A stretch of 61,509 nucleotides of DNA. Origin: UBA5951 sp009936885. GTDB lineage: Bacteria > Pseudomonadota > Alphaproteobacteria > Puniceispirillales > Puniceispirillaceae. Location: positions 1 to 61,509 of the forward strand of contig CALKVA010000012.1 in assembly GCA_937996625.1 (NCBI GenBank), given 5' to 3'. Shown here one piece after another: positions 53,334 to 61,509 of the stretch (the first letter of the stretch is position 1; every line of letters starts with the position of its first letter). The notes under the pieces are model-generated. The model was not told where the DNA came from, made no database searches, and saw only the letters and a list, made by a program, of their open reading frames with translations. The translations under genes and the position numbers were made by a program.

Positions 53334-54524
53334 TTAGATTACTATAGTTGCTGTTGTACTTACAATTTCGTGCAGATTAGGGTTATTGCGGCCATCTTCA
53401 TTACCGCCTTCAGGGTCTACAAAAATGGTTGCCCCTAAATCACGTGCGCGATAATGCGCGCGCGCAGATGCTGCCACCCGCTCTTCAGAATAGGCCTCAA
53501 GCGCATCTGGAATATTTGAGTAGCTATCTAATGAGCGCGCAAGGCATAAAGCATCGCATGCTGCTTTTGTAACACCCATTCCAACATGAGGACGAGCGAC
53601 ACAAGCAGCATCCCCTACCAACCCAACATTACCCTTCCCCATTAAAGGCGAATGGTGATCATATATTGGCGTAAAAAACGGCATTTCTGATCTCTCAAGT
53701 ATTTCTGCAAAATTTGCTGGAAGTATCTGATGGGCTGTTTCGGTAAACCGTTTCATTACATCTTCTCTCACAAGAGGTGGCGGAATAGAAACAGGATAGT
53801 ATTTGCCGTTATCGTCGGTAAGCATATCTTTTAGCTCTTCCTGCTCAACACCGATATACCAAACGAAATTATATCGTCTATGCCCTTCTCTTAAATCATT
53901 GCCAAAACCCGCAATTGGATAACCGATAATCTGACTACCACTTGGCACAAAAAACCCAAATGTTTTAAATACATCTGAGCGCACTTCCTCTGATAAATCA
54001 GATTCGTTTGCTAATGCTCTCCAAACAACATATCCAGACGAAAGTGGTTTTATATCAGGCAACATCTGGGCACGTATGTTAGAGCTAAACCCGTCTGCAC
54101 CAATAACAAGTTCAGCCTCCACCTCTGTTTTATCATTTAAAATCGCAACCGCTTTATTTTGTTCCTGACGAAACCCTATTGCAGAACGCCCTAAATGGTG
54201 ATTCTCGTTGGGATGAGAAGCACGAAGTAGGCTATGAATTCTATCCCAAGATGTTACAATTTGAGGGAATGGCAGACGCATTAATTCATTTCCACTTTTA
54301 TCATAAGCAGTTCTGTCTTTAACAAATACACCAAGGTCATCTGTAGTTATATCAATCGATTCGAGCGCATCAATCAATACATCATGCGTGACGATACCAG
54401 CGCCTCTGCCAGATAATTCAATTTCGGTACGTTCAAACACGTCCACTTGCCATCCTGATTTACGAAGTGCTGCTGCTGCGAACAAACCGCCAATGGAACC
54501 ACCACAAATAACCGCTTTTCTCAT
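53334..54524 (-). CDS. FAD-dependent aromatic monooxygenase (2,6-dihydroxypyridine hydroxylase-like)
   Basis: This 396-residue group A flavoprotein hydroxylase has the GxGxxG-like AVICGGSIGGLFAAAAL (near 4), SGRGAGIVTH (near 38), DG-motif LVIGADGFSSNIR (near 140) and GD-motif GLVGDAACVARPHVGMG (near 294). Overall architecture, including SGYVVWRAL and YNFVWY, resembles 2,6-dihydroxypyridine 3-hydroxylase. It should hydroxylate an activated aromatic or pyridine ring using NAD(P)H and O2. It fits as the step after the molybdenum hydroxylase in an N-heterocycle pathway, but the substrate is inferred only. Confidence 0.83.
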   Translation of the reverse strand: MRKAVICGGSIGGLFAAAALRKSGWQVDVFERTEIELSGRGAGIVTHDVLIDALESIDITTDDLGVFVKDRTAYDKSGNELMRLPFPQIVTSWDRIHSLLRASHPNENHHLGRSAIGFRQEQNKAVAILNDKTEVEAELVIGADGFSSNIRAQMLPDIKPLSSGYVVWRALANESDLSEEVRSDVFKTFGFFVPSGSQIIGYPIAGFGNDLREGHRRYNFVWYIGVEQEELKDMLTDDNGKYYPVSIPPPLVREDVMKRFTETAHQILPANFAEILERSEMPFFTPIYDHHSPLMGKGNVGLVGDAACVARPHVGMGVTKAACDALCLARSLDSYSNIPDALEAYSEERVAASARAHYRARDLGATIFVDPEGGNEDGRNNPNLHEIVSTTATIVI

Positions 54525-54683
54525 AAACGAACCTAATAATACTATTTATAATTAATCTTGGATTAGCTGAACGAAGAATTAAGATATCTGAAAATCTATA
54601 GTGATCAAGATTAAATTTCAAATCTCAATGCGTGTGTTTGTAAAAAACAACTGCTTTTTATGAGATACATTAATGGAACATGA

Positions 54684-54712
54684 TTGACAGTAAGAACGCC
54701 TTAGAGTAGCAG
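54684..54712 (+). promoter_or_regulatory. Candidate promoter of tRNA-Cys
   Basis: A perfect TTGACA -35 hexamer (54684-54689) is followed after 17 nt by TAGCAG, a weak -10 match, placing the start about 20 nt before the tRNA. Confidence 0.4.
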
Positions 54713-54739
54713 AGTACAACAAAAACATGTCACTCCATT

Positions 54740-54813
54740 GGCCCGGTGGCAGAGTGGTTATGCAGCGGTTTGCAAAACCGTGGACATCGGTTCAATTCCG
54801 GTCCGGGCCTCCA
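54740..54813 (+). tRNA. tRNA-Cys (GCA)
   Basis: The 74-nt sequence folds as a tRNA with acceptor GGCCCGG/CCGGGCC, anticodon loop TTGCAAA (anticodon GCA), T-arm GGTTCAATTCC and discriminator T, as expected for tRNA-Cys. CCA is encoded (54811-54813). A Dam-type methylase gene ends 66 nt downstream on the other strand. Confidence 0.96.
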
Positions 54814-54878
54814 GACGTTCCAATACCCCACAAATACACCAGTTAAGTTATAGCAAAACCGCAGCGTGAAGCTAAGCA

Positions 54879-55709
54879 TCACAAATTGCTTATAAGCAGC
54901 TCTGGTATTGACATACGACCTTCTGATTTTGAATTTATAGAGCGCCTCGCCGGTATCTTAGTGATAGACAATCCCTCATACAACTCGTAAATCAACGGGT
55001 GTGATGCATTTGAGGCTAGAAATGATATGTTCTTTTTATTAAAATAATGCAAGAACTCGGCTAACTCCGACTGCTCATCTCTGTCAAACCCTATCTTATC
55101 ATAATTGGTAAAATTTGATGTAGGGGATATCGGTTGATAGGGAGGGTCAAGATAAACAAAATCATCTTGTTTAACCTGCGATAACACTTCCCTGAAATGA
55201 AACTGCGTTATTTTTGAATTTTGCAACATTTCATGACATGTCTTTAGCCTAGCACTATTTGCTATTTCCGGATTTTTATATCTGCCAAATGGTACATTAA
55301 AATGACCTTTGGAATTCACTCTATAAAGACCATTAAACCCTGTTCTGTTTAAAAAAATAAACCTTGCAGCGCGGTCTATAGGATCTAGTATTAAAAGGCC
55401 CCCTTCTTGCCTATCAAGCTTACGAATTTCATAATAAAAGTCTTTATCATAATAGTAATTTGATAGTCTCTTGATAAGCTCATCCAACTCATCGCGGACT
55501 ACGCAAAAGCAGTTAACAAGTTCTTCATTAATATCATTTAACCAGCTCTTCTTAGGAGCTAAGTTAAAGAAAACAGCAGCAGCGCCCATAAAAGGCTCAA
55601 TATATCGCCCCTTAATTATAGGAATACGAGGGCAAATTTCTGGCAATAACTGGCGTTTTCCACCTGCCCATTTTAAAAATGGACTAACTGATTGTTTCAA
55701 GGTTTTCAT
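54879..55709 (-). CDS. dam: D12-class adenine DNA methyltransferase (Dam/DpnII-type)
   Basis: From the chosen ATG this is a 276-residue N6-adenine methylase of the Dam/M.DpnII alpha group. PFLKWAGGKRQLLPEI (near 9; the FxGxG-type SAM site), FIEPFMG-like RYIEPFMGAAAVFFNL (near 36), RTGFNGLYRVNSKGHFNVPFG (split, near 125) and catalytic DPPY in FVYLDPPYQPIS (near 182) are all visible. Such enzymes usually methylate GATC. No restriction enzyme is adjacent, so it is orphan here. Alphaproteobacteria normally rely on CcrM (GANTC), which makes a Dam homologue next to a tRNA noteworthy. The frame is open to 55745, but the family start fits 55709. Confidence 0.9.
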   Translation of the reverse strand: MKTLKQSVSPFLKWAGGKRQLLPEICPRIPIIKGRYIEPFMGAAAVFFNLAPKKSWLNDINEELVNCFCVVRDELDELIKRLSNYYYDKDFYYEIRKLDRQEGGLLILDPIDRAARFIFLNRTGFNGLYRVNSKGHFNVPFGRYKNPEIANSARLKTCHEMLQNSKITQFHFREVLSQVKQDDFVYLDPPYQPISPTSNFTNYDKIGFDRDEQSELAEFLHYFNKKNISFLASNASHPLIYELYEGLSITKIPARRSINSKSEGRMSIPELLISNL

Positions 55710-55903
55710 ATCGATGACTTTTATTTTAAAGTAACATAAGTGCAATCACAAAATTTTAATTTATCTTATAACACTAAAATTTTTTTAATTATTTTAGATG
55801 TCGTTGATATATATTCTGAAATTACTGATACGTTAAAAGATAACAAACAAGTCATCCACTATTTATGCTGCCTCTCTCTCACATACAGGAATGGATTTAA
55901 TCT

Positions 55904-56818
55904 ATGACACGAAATCAGGCACACTTACTGCTAATAATAGTAACTATTTTATGGGGATTTACGTTTGTCGCTCAGAAAACAGGCATGGAAACACTTGGAC
56001 CGATGAGTTTTACAGCAGCGCGATACCTAATTGGGTCAATAGGAATACTTCCCATTGCTTTTTTAGAACTAAGAAAAAATTCTATCGTCAAATTATTACA
56101 AGTAGAAAAGCTCCTAATGGTTAAAGCTATTGGCCTTGGTTTCTTTATGTTTTGTGGTATTTCTCTTCAGCAAATAGCGTTACAATATACTAATATAGCA
56201 AATGCTGCGTTTCTTACTGCTTTATATGTACCTGCTGTTCCTTTTATAAGCTGGATGATTTTGCATAGGCCAATTAAAACAAAAATTTGGATGGCGTTAA
56301 TAGTATCTCTGTTTGGCTCATGGATGTTGTCAGGCTCCGGAACAGTACTAAGCAAATGGGGCGACGTGCTCGCGATAATTGGAGCATTTTTTTGGGCTGG
56401 TCACATAATCTTAATTAGCCATGTGTCAAAATATATAAATGCTCCTTTTCAACTTTCTTTGATCCAAAGCCTAATTTGTTTTATTTTATCTTTTGGTTTT
56501 GCCGTAATAGTGGAGAAGCCATTTTTAACCGATTTTTACCCTGCTATTCCCGAAATCATGTTTGCCGGGTTCTTTGCTGTTACACTTGGATTTTCCTTTC
56601 AAATAGTGGGACAACGTTATTCGGACCCGACAGCTTGTGCTTTTATTCTGTCTTTAGAGTCAGTGTTTGGTGCACTTGCAGGATGGGTATTGTTATCTCA
56701 AATTTTAAATATATCTTCTTTATTTGGTTGTCTTCTAATTTTTCTGGCTGTGATAATTGCAGATATTATCCCAGATAGGTGGATAACAGTTAGAATAGCA
56801 AAAGGTAAACATAAATAA
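55904..56818 (+). CDS. EamA/DMT-family transporter
   Basis: This 304-residue inner-membrane protein has ten predicted helices in two EamA repeats, with the family opening LLLIIVTILWGFTFVAQKTG (near 7). GFLTALYVP-like AAFLTALYVPAVPFISW follows near 104. DMT exporters carry metabolites, amino acids or drugs out of the cell; the substrate cannot be read from sequence. It overlaps the selD fusion start by one base (TAATG), so it may be co-transcribed with the selenium genes. Confidence 0.9.
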   Translation: MTRNQAHLLLIIVTILWGFTFVAQKTGMETLGPMSFTAARYLIGSIGILPIAFLELRKNSIVKLLQVEKLLMVKAIGLGFFMFCGISLQQIALQYTNIANAAFLTALYVPAVPFISWMILHRPIKTKIWMALIVSLFGSWMLSGSGTVLSKWGDVLAIIGAFFWAGHIILISHVSKYINAPFQLSLIQSLICFILSFGFAVIVEKPFLTDFYPAIPEIMFAGFFAVTLGFSFQIVGQRYSDPTACAFILSLESVFGALAGWVLLSQILNISSLFGCLLIFLAVIIADIIPDRWITVRIAKGKHK

Positions 56819-59103
56819 TGCAAAGCTCAGCACCAATCCAAACCGAACTGATACTTGTTGGAGGCGGACATGCCAATATTCAAGTTTTAAAATCATTTGC
56901 GATGCGTCCTGTAGCAGGGCTTAGGGTTAGCCTGATTAGTGATGTTATAAACGCACCTTATTCAGGAATGCTACCTGGATTTGTTGCAGGTGAATATAGT
57001 CATGACGAGATGCATATAAATCTAGTTCAACTGGCTAATTTTGCAAATGCCCGTTTTATAAAAACAAATATAACCTCAATTGATACTATAAATCGGCAAA
57101 TTCACTGTGAGGGACGACCAGAAATAAGCTATGACTTAATATCAGTAAATACTGGCATAACCCCCGATTTTGGAGACATAAAAGGGGCAAGAGAACACTG
57201 CATTGCTGTAAAACCGATTTCCCATTTCTTGAGTCAGTTGCCAAAACTGGATGCCGCCGTTACTTCACCAACAGATACAATTGCAATTATTGGTTCAGGT
57301 GCCGCAGGAATTGAGCTAGCATTTTCGTTTAGAGCACGGTTTAATAAAAAAAATATTAAGCCTAAAATCACACTAATAGGTTCGGCTGAGAGATTTTTTC
57401 CAACTCTTCCCAAAAAATGTCATCAAACCATCTATGAGCAATGCAAAAAAGCGAATATTGAAGTTCTTCTTGGGCAAGCCGCAACACAAGTAAGCGATAA
57501 AGTAGTAACGCTAAGTTCTGGTTTTCACTTAGCCGCCAGTCATACATTTCTTGTCACGGGTGCAAAGCCTTCAGAATGGTTAAATTCTTCTTCTATAGAT
57601 CTCACTTCTGATGGATATATTGAGGTGAATAGCGCCTATCAATCTATCTCAGATAAACGCGTTTTTGCTAGCGGAGATATTGCTAAAATCAAGCTTCAAC
57701 CGCGCCCACGCTCTGGCGTATTTGCGGTACGTGCGGGCCCTATTCTTGCAAAGAATTTACGACTAGCATTAGAAGGTATAGCGATTCAACCCCATAAACC
57801 ACAATCTCGCTACCTCAGTTTAATTATGTTGGGTAATGGTACGGTAATGGCACTATGGGATAGGCTTTATATCTCTGCAAAATGGCTCTGGCCTGTTAAA
57901 AAATGGATCGACCAGAAATTTATATCTAACTTTTCCAACTTACCTGATATGAAAAAGAGCACGCACCGTTCTATCAAGCTTTCCGAAAAAGAGCTAATAG
58001 CAGAAAAAGACCCCTTGCTTGAGAAAATGCATTGCGCGGGGTGTGGCGCCAAGGCAGGTGCGCATCTATTAGACACTGTTTTACCGATTGCCGCAGAAAT
58101 GGCTGCTAAATTGGGCGGTGATAAGCACTATCTTCCCAATTTGAATATAATTGCAGATGCGGGTGAATTTCCTTTTTCTGAATTCTCAGACAGCGATCAA
58201 ACCATGGTTCAGACAATTGATTCGATTAGTCAGATGATTAGTGACCCATTCCTATTTGGAAGAATTGCTGCCCTGCATTCACTAAGCGACCTTGTGGTAA
58301 GCAATACTATTCCACTAACAGCTCTTAGTTTAATCACACTTCAACGCGCAAAAAGAAATCTGCAAGAGTCTGATCTTACAAACATGCTTGCTGGCGCTAT
58401 GATCGAGTTTAGTAAGGCAAAGGTTAAACTTATCGGTGGACATACCTCACAATCAAATGAAAACAGTCTTGGGTTTGCCTTAACCGGAATTAAGAATAAA
58501 ACAAAACATTCCGAGGCTTACTTGCCAACACTTGCTTCTAATCTGGAACCACTCTCTCTTATTCTTACCAAGCCGCTTGGTATTGGATTGTTGCTGGCAG
58601 CCTCAATGCGCAATCAGGCACCTGATGGTGCTTATCAAAATTGTGTAGATGTAATGCTTGCCTCTAACACCAGTGCTGCTGAATTTCTATGGCAGAATGA
58701 GGTGTTAGCAATGACAGATGTTACCGGATTTGGTCTTGCAAGGCACATTGAAAATGTTATCCAAAATATTGAGACAAAACTTAATGTAAAAATGGGTGCA
58801 GCGTTATTCCTTCATAAAATACCAATATTAGATGGGGCTTCTAAGATTTTAGAAAATACATCTATAAGGGCCAGTTTATCACCCTCAAATAAAAATTCTG
58901 TAAGCCATTTTACTAACCTGAATACCAAAAACACCTCTCTTTCAGATATTTTATTCGATCCACAAACTTCAGGCGGTATCGTTGCTGTTGTTCCAACCGC
59001 AAATGCAGATAAGCTTGTGGCACACTTGCGGGAGAGCATTGCCCCACGTACCGCCATAATAGGCTCGCTTTCATTTGTTCAAACAGGCATCATCGCTAAC
59101 TAA
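56818..59103 (+). CDS. selD: Fused NADH-dehydrogenase-like FAD protein and selenophosphate synthase
   Basis: This 761-residue two-domain protein combines an N-terminal pyridine-nucleotide-disulfide oxidoreductase (about 1-370) with SelD (about 395-760). The FAD part shows LILVGGGHANIQVLKSF (near 11), IAIIGSGAAGIELAFSF (near 158) and RVFASGDIAKI (near 281). The SelD part has the active site MHCAGCGAKAG with Cys409 and Lys412 at the positions of E. coli Cys17 and Lys20, and GGHTSQSNE and DPQTSGG further on. Selenophosphate made here would feed the SelU gene just downstream. The flavin domain's role is not established; it may reduce selenium species. The catalytic residue is cysteine, not selenocysteine. 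Confidence 0.93.
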   Translation: MQSSAPIQTELILVGGGHANIQVLKSFAMRPVAGLRVSLISDVINAPYSGMLPGFVAGEYSHDEMHINLVQLANFANARFIKTNITSIDTINRQIHCEGRPEISYDLISVNTGITPDFGDIKGAREHCIAVKPISHFLSQLPKLDAAVTSPTDTIAIIGSGAAGIELAFSFRARFNKKNIKPKITLIGSAERFFPTLPKKCHQTIYEQCKKANIEVLLGQAATQVSDKVVTLSSGFHLAASHTFLVTGAKPSEWLNSSSIDLTSDGYIEVNSAYQSISDKRVFASGDIAKIKLQPRPRSGVFAVRAGPILAKNLRLALEGIAIQPHKPQSRYLSLIMLGNGTVMALWDRLYISAKWLWPVKKWIDQKFISNFSNLPDMKKSTHRSIKLSEKELIAEKDPLLEKMHCAGCGAKAGAHLLDTVLPIAAEMAAKLGGDKHYLPNLNIIADAGEFPFSEFSDSDQTMVQTIDSISQMISDPFLFGRIAALHSLSDLVVSNTIPLTALSLITLQRAKRNLQESDLTNMLAGAMIEFSKAKVKLIGGHTSQSNENSLGFALTGIKNKTKHSEAYLPTLASNLEPLSLILTKPLGIGLLLAASMRNQAPDGAYQNCVDVMLASNTSAAEFLWQNEVLAMTDVTGFGLARHIENVIQNIETKLNVKMGAALFLHKIPILDGASKILENTSIRASLSPSNKNSVSHFTNLNTKNTSLSDILFDPQTSGGIVAVVPTANADKLVAHLRESIAPRTAIIGSLSFVQTGIIAN

Positions 59104-59122
59104 TTTTTTCAGGCAGGGTATT

Positions 59123-60172
59123 ATGGGCGCACCAATAGATATAATCCAAAATTGGACAGAAATTACAGCTGACATGATTATAGATGTGCGCTCTCCTGCG
59201 GAATTTGCCGAAGACCATATTCCAGACGCGATTAATATGCCTGTTTTGAATAATGAGGAGCGCGCAGAAGTTGGCACAATATACAAACAGATTAACGCAT
59301 TTCAAGCTAGAAGATATGCAGGGGGCCTTGTCGCAGGGAATATTTCTCAACATATTTTAAATTACCTGCAGAATAAGCCCGTAGAATTCAGGCCTCTTAT
59401 TTATTGTTGGCGTGGCGGTCAACGCTCAAATTCATTTGCACGCATTTGCTCGGACATAGGTTGGAGAACTTATGTGCTAGAGGGCGGCTATAAATCTTAC
59501 AGAAAAAATGTTTTGATAGGTCTTGAAACTGAGGCGCCGCAGATCAAACCCATTTTGATTAGCGGGCCAACAGGTACTGGAAAAACACGCCTGCTTCATT
59601 ATATCAAAGAAGGAGGAGCTCAAATCCTAGATCTTGAAGCGCTGGCTAATCATAGAGGATCGCTTCTTGGGCTAACCCCTGGCGAGACACAGCCGAACCA
59701 AAAATATTTTGAAACCAAATTACATCATGAAATAAAACTTCTTGATTTTAATAAACCAGTCTTCATAGAGGCTGAAAGCTCTAAAATTGGCGAGTTGCAA
59801 ATACCGCAGACCGTTTTTAAAATCATGAAATCAGCGCCCTTAATTGAAATCGAAATGTCAGCCGAAAATCGAGCTGAATTTTTAATCAAGGAATATCTGT
59901 ATCTGCAATCTCATCCAAAGGCATTATACAAGCTTTTTGATGCAATGGTTTATCGCCATGGCGTCAAGAAAACAGACCAGTGGCGATTACTAGCAGATAA
60001 AAAAAACTGGCAAGAATTAGCAAATGAATTGATTATGAACCATTATGACCCAGCCTATAAAGGCTCATCCATGCGAAAAGATAGGGAAACAGATTTTGTT
60101 CTAAAGCTTGATTCTGGGCATGATGATGCGTTCGTAAAAGCAGCACGTAAAATAATACAAAAATATAATTAG
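59123..60172 (+). CDS. selU: tRNA 2-selenouridine synthase
   Basis: SelU (MnmH/YbbB) replaces sulfur with selenium in 2-thiouridine at tRNA wobble position 34. From the chosen ATG it is 349 aa. It has an N-terminal rhodanese domain (IIDVRSPAEFAEDHIPDAIN near 18; catalytic Cys95 in YCWRGGQRSNSFA) and a P-loop domain (ILISGPTGTGKTRLLHYI near 143). The frame is open from 59075, overlapping selD, but AGGCAGGG just before 59123 supports the later start. SelD plus SelU without selA/selB in view indicates selenouridine rather than selenocysteine use. Confidence 0.93.
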   Translation: MGAPIDIIQNWTEITADMIIDVRSPAEFAEDHIPDAINMPVLNNEERAEVGTIYKQINAFQARRYAGGLVAGNISQHILNYLQNKPVEFRPLIYCWRGGQRSNSFARICSDIGWRTYVLEGGYKSYRKNVLIGLETEAPQIKPILISGPTGTGKTRLLHYIKEGGAQILDLEALANHRGSLLGLTPGETQPNQKYFETKLHHEIKLLDFNKPVFIEAESSKIGELQIPQTVFKIMKSAPLIEIEMSAENRAEFLIKEYLYLQSHPKALYKLFDAMVYRHGVKKTDQWRLLADKKNWQELANELIMNHYDPAYKGSSMRKDRETDFVLKLDSGHDDAFVKAARKIIQKYN

Positions 60173-60206
60173 ATTTAATCTTAAACAATCTTAATTTTAA
60201 AACCGA

Positions 60207-61034
60207 TTATATATTGTTTCCTTCTCCTGCAACATGCTTCTCAATATATCTACTAGCTTTTCTTCCATTTATGTCGTTTTCAGTCGGAAGCCATGTACAA
60301 ACATTGGCATCTTCTGCCCAAATTGTTTTATAAGAACCTGGCACAAAAAATTCAGCAAAAACAAAGTTTTCAGCATTATTATTAATAAATTCATGAACTT
60401 CATTTTCAAAGAAATACAAAACATCACCCTTTTCTACTGTATATTCAGTATCTTCAAAAGTGACAGTACCTGAACCTGCCATTATATATTGAAAATGTTC
60501 CGCACCTTCATGATGGTGGCGGGGGGCGGACCCTCCTTCGGGATATATAATCATCTCCCCTTTCACGCAAGACAGACCCTGCCACAAGACTGGACTAGCA
60601 AGATAGATTCTTTTTCGAGAATCAAATTCGGATAACAACACTGGCTCTACAGACCAGTCCACAATGTGACTATCAAATGGAATAGATTCGCTCTTTGATA
60701 AGAATCGACTCACTCTAGGGACTGTGCAAAACAATAATTCAGCTTCTGCATTTCCCACATTTTCTATAACTACGTTATTACCGCCATTGAGCACTCTTAG
60801 TGATTGTAAATCGAATCTATCATTGTCTATAACCAAACCTGGTGTTAGTGCATGCAGCCAATTCAAACTATTTTGTTCGAGCTCCAAATTGAAATTTGAA
60901 TTTATGTCCAGATTGAATTTCTTAATTTCAAGCCGAGAATCTCCAGTCTCATGTCGATTAAGCAATAGCCTCTCGCTTAAACTATCGCTTGAATGGTGTT
61001 TAGCAATTTCATTTCCTCGTATCAAAAGTGTCAT
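60207..61034 (-). CDS. Cupin-domain protein (bicupin)
   Basis: This 275-residue protein has a well-formed C-terminal cupin (about 150-235; Pro-rich APRHHHEGAEHFQYIMAG motif and GDVLYFFENEVHEF) that should bind a metal through its His residues. The N-terminal half looks like a degraded second cupin. It resembles dioxygenase- or epimerase-type bicupins, but I do not recognise the reaction. A good ribosome site (AGGAG) precedes the ATG. It is transcribed towards selU and is the last gene in the window. Confidence 0.78.
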   Translation of the reverse strand: MTLLIRGNEIAKHHSSDSLSERLLLNRHETGDSRLEIKKFNLDINSNFNLELEQNSLNWLHALTPGLVIDNDRFDLQSLRVLNGGNNVVIENVGNAEAELLFCTVPRVSRFLSKSESIPFDSHIVDWSVEPVLLSEFDSRKRIYLASPVLWQGLSCVKGEMIIYPEGGSAPRHHHEGAEHFQYIMAGSGTVTFEDTEYTVEKGDVLYFFENEVHEFINNNAENFVFAEFFVPGSYKTIWAEDANVCTWLPTENDINGRKASRYIEKHVAGEGNNI

Positions 61035-61509
61035 TTGGTACTCCTAACGATATACAGCATTATTCTTCCATAGTTTAAAGAAAAAAAGAAGCGCTAATAC
61101 ACAAAGGAAGATGAAAAATAGATTTCTTTATAAAATCGAATTTTTTCACCACGTTTTCTTTGAAAACAAACAAAATTAGATGCTCACAAATACTGGCACT
61201 ATTAGTTTCGTGCGCCATAATAATTATATGGATGGCCAATTTTTATTTGTTAACCCTAATTAATAGAAATATTTCTACCATTTATCAACATCAAATTACT
61301 TACATCAAATTACTAAGGTATTTTTAAATCACTGAGGTATTTTTTAGATGTATCACTTTTGAAACTGTTTGACATTCGAGTGTGTCATGAGTAGAAATCT
61401 GAAATAACAGCGGTGAAGAGATTTGGGTGATTGTTTTTAGCCCTAAATGCTTTGTTATATTATGGATTCTACAGAGACTTATCTAAAACTCTTAACCCTG
61501 TGACATAAA
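61035..61509. other. Gene-free AT-rich tail with short direct repeats
   Basis: No convincing ORF is seen here. Two short direct repeats occur: CATCAAATTACT at 61289-61300 and 61303-61314, then ACTAAGGTATTTTT (61312-61325) and ACTGAGGTATTTTT (61331-61344). They may be iterated binding sites for a regulator of the cupin gene or of a gene beyond the window edge, or chance in AT-rich DNA. Confidence 0.35.

Noticed and set aside
1..61509. CRISPR arrays, insertion sequences, integrases or phage modules
   Set aside because: No regularly spaced repeats, transposase or integrase motifs were seen on either strand; the tRNA-linked segments lack any recombinase.

Overview
The window looks like a chromosomal segment of a low-GC, probably free-living (marine-type) alphaproteobacterium. 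The evidence is gene order: uvrA diverging from ssb-gyrA-coaD, secD-secF next to an NDUFAF3-like and an NDUFAF6-like gene, tatABC-serS-surE-pcm-nlpD, scpAB beside a SPOR protein and argS-dgt with divergent erpA, and valS-tolC-PIMT. Short intergenic gaps, many 1-30 nt gene overlaps and AT-rich DNA suggest a streamlined genome. A SAR116-like lineage is my best guess, but I could not test it.

Layout. 0-5 kb: an amidase, then a TPP riboswitch driving the thiamine importer thiBPQ, then a DUF4174 gene broken by an in-frame TAG. 5.2-7.8 kb: AT-rich accessory segment between an intact tRNA-Lys(TTT) and a decayed second tRNA-Lys copy; it carries a secreted FG-GAP/VCBS protein, two small ORFs and a duplicated flank. 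7.8-35.9 kb: mostly housekeeping genes (uracil permease, coaD, gyrA, ssb, uvrA, trmFO, secDF/yajC, a DUF815 ATPase, the tat/serS/surE/pcm/nlpD block, an orphan ABC ATPase, scpAB, a SPOR protein, argS, dgt, erpA, xthA). 35.9-44.3 kb: two adjacent IlvD/Edd-family genes, one without nearly all expected catalytic residues, then valS, a TolC-family protein and a second PIMT-like methyltransferase. 44.5-54.5 kb: a catabolic-looking block with an LLM flavin monooxygenase, a divergent LysR regulator, a three-subunit molybdenum hydroxylase, OsmC, a redoxin, a cyclase-family hydrolase, a GST and a DHPH-like FAD hydroxylase. 54.7-61.5 kb: tRNA-Cys, an orphan Dam-type methylase, an EamA transporter, a fused FAD-oxidoreductase/SelD, the tRNA selenouridine synthase, a cupin protein and a gene-free tail.

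How the parts work together. The thi operon scavenges thiamine under TPP control. The tat/sec genes build the export machinery. scpAB, gyrA, ssb and uvrA maintain the chromosome. The 44-54 kb block could oxidise and open an (N-hetero)aromatic compound: molybdenum hydroxylation, flavin hydroxylation, then LLM and cyclase-family chemistry, with the thiol enzymes handling reactive products. Its substrate is unknown. SelD plus SelU indicate selenium use for tRNA 2-selenouridine.

The strongest candidates for something undescribed are the IlvD/Edd pseudoenzyme paired with an apparently active paralogue, the molybdenum-hydroxylase/LLM/cyclase cluster, the histone-tail-like extension on TatA, and the tRNA-Lys duplication bracketing a small accessory segment. 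All family assignments are by motif recognition by eye; no database search or computation was run.
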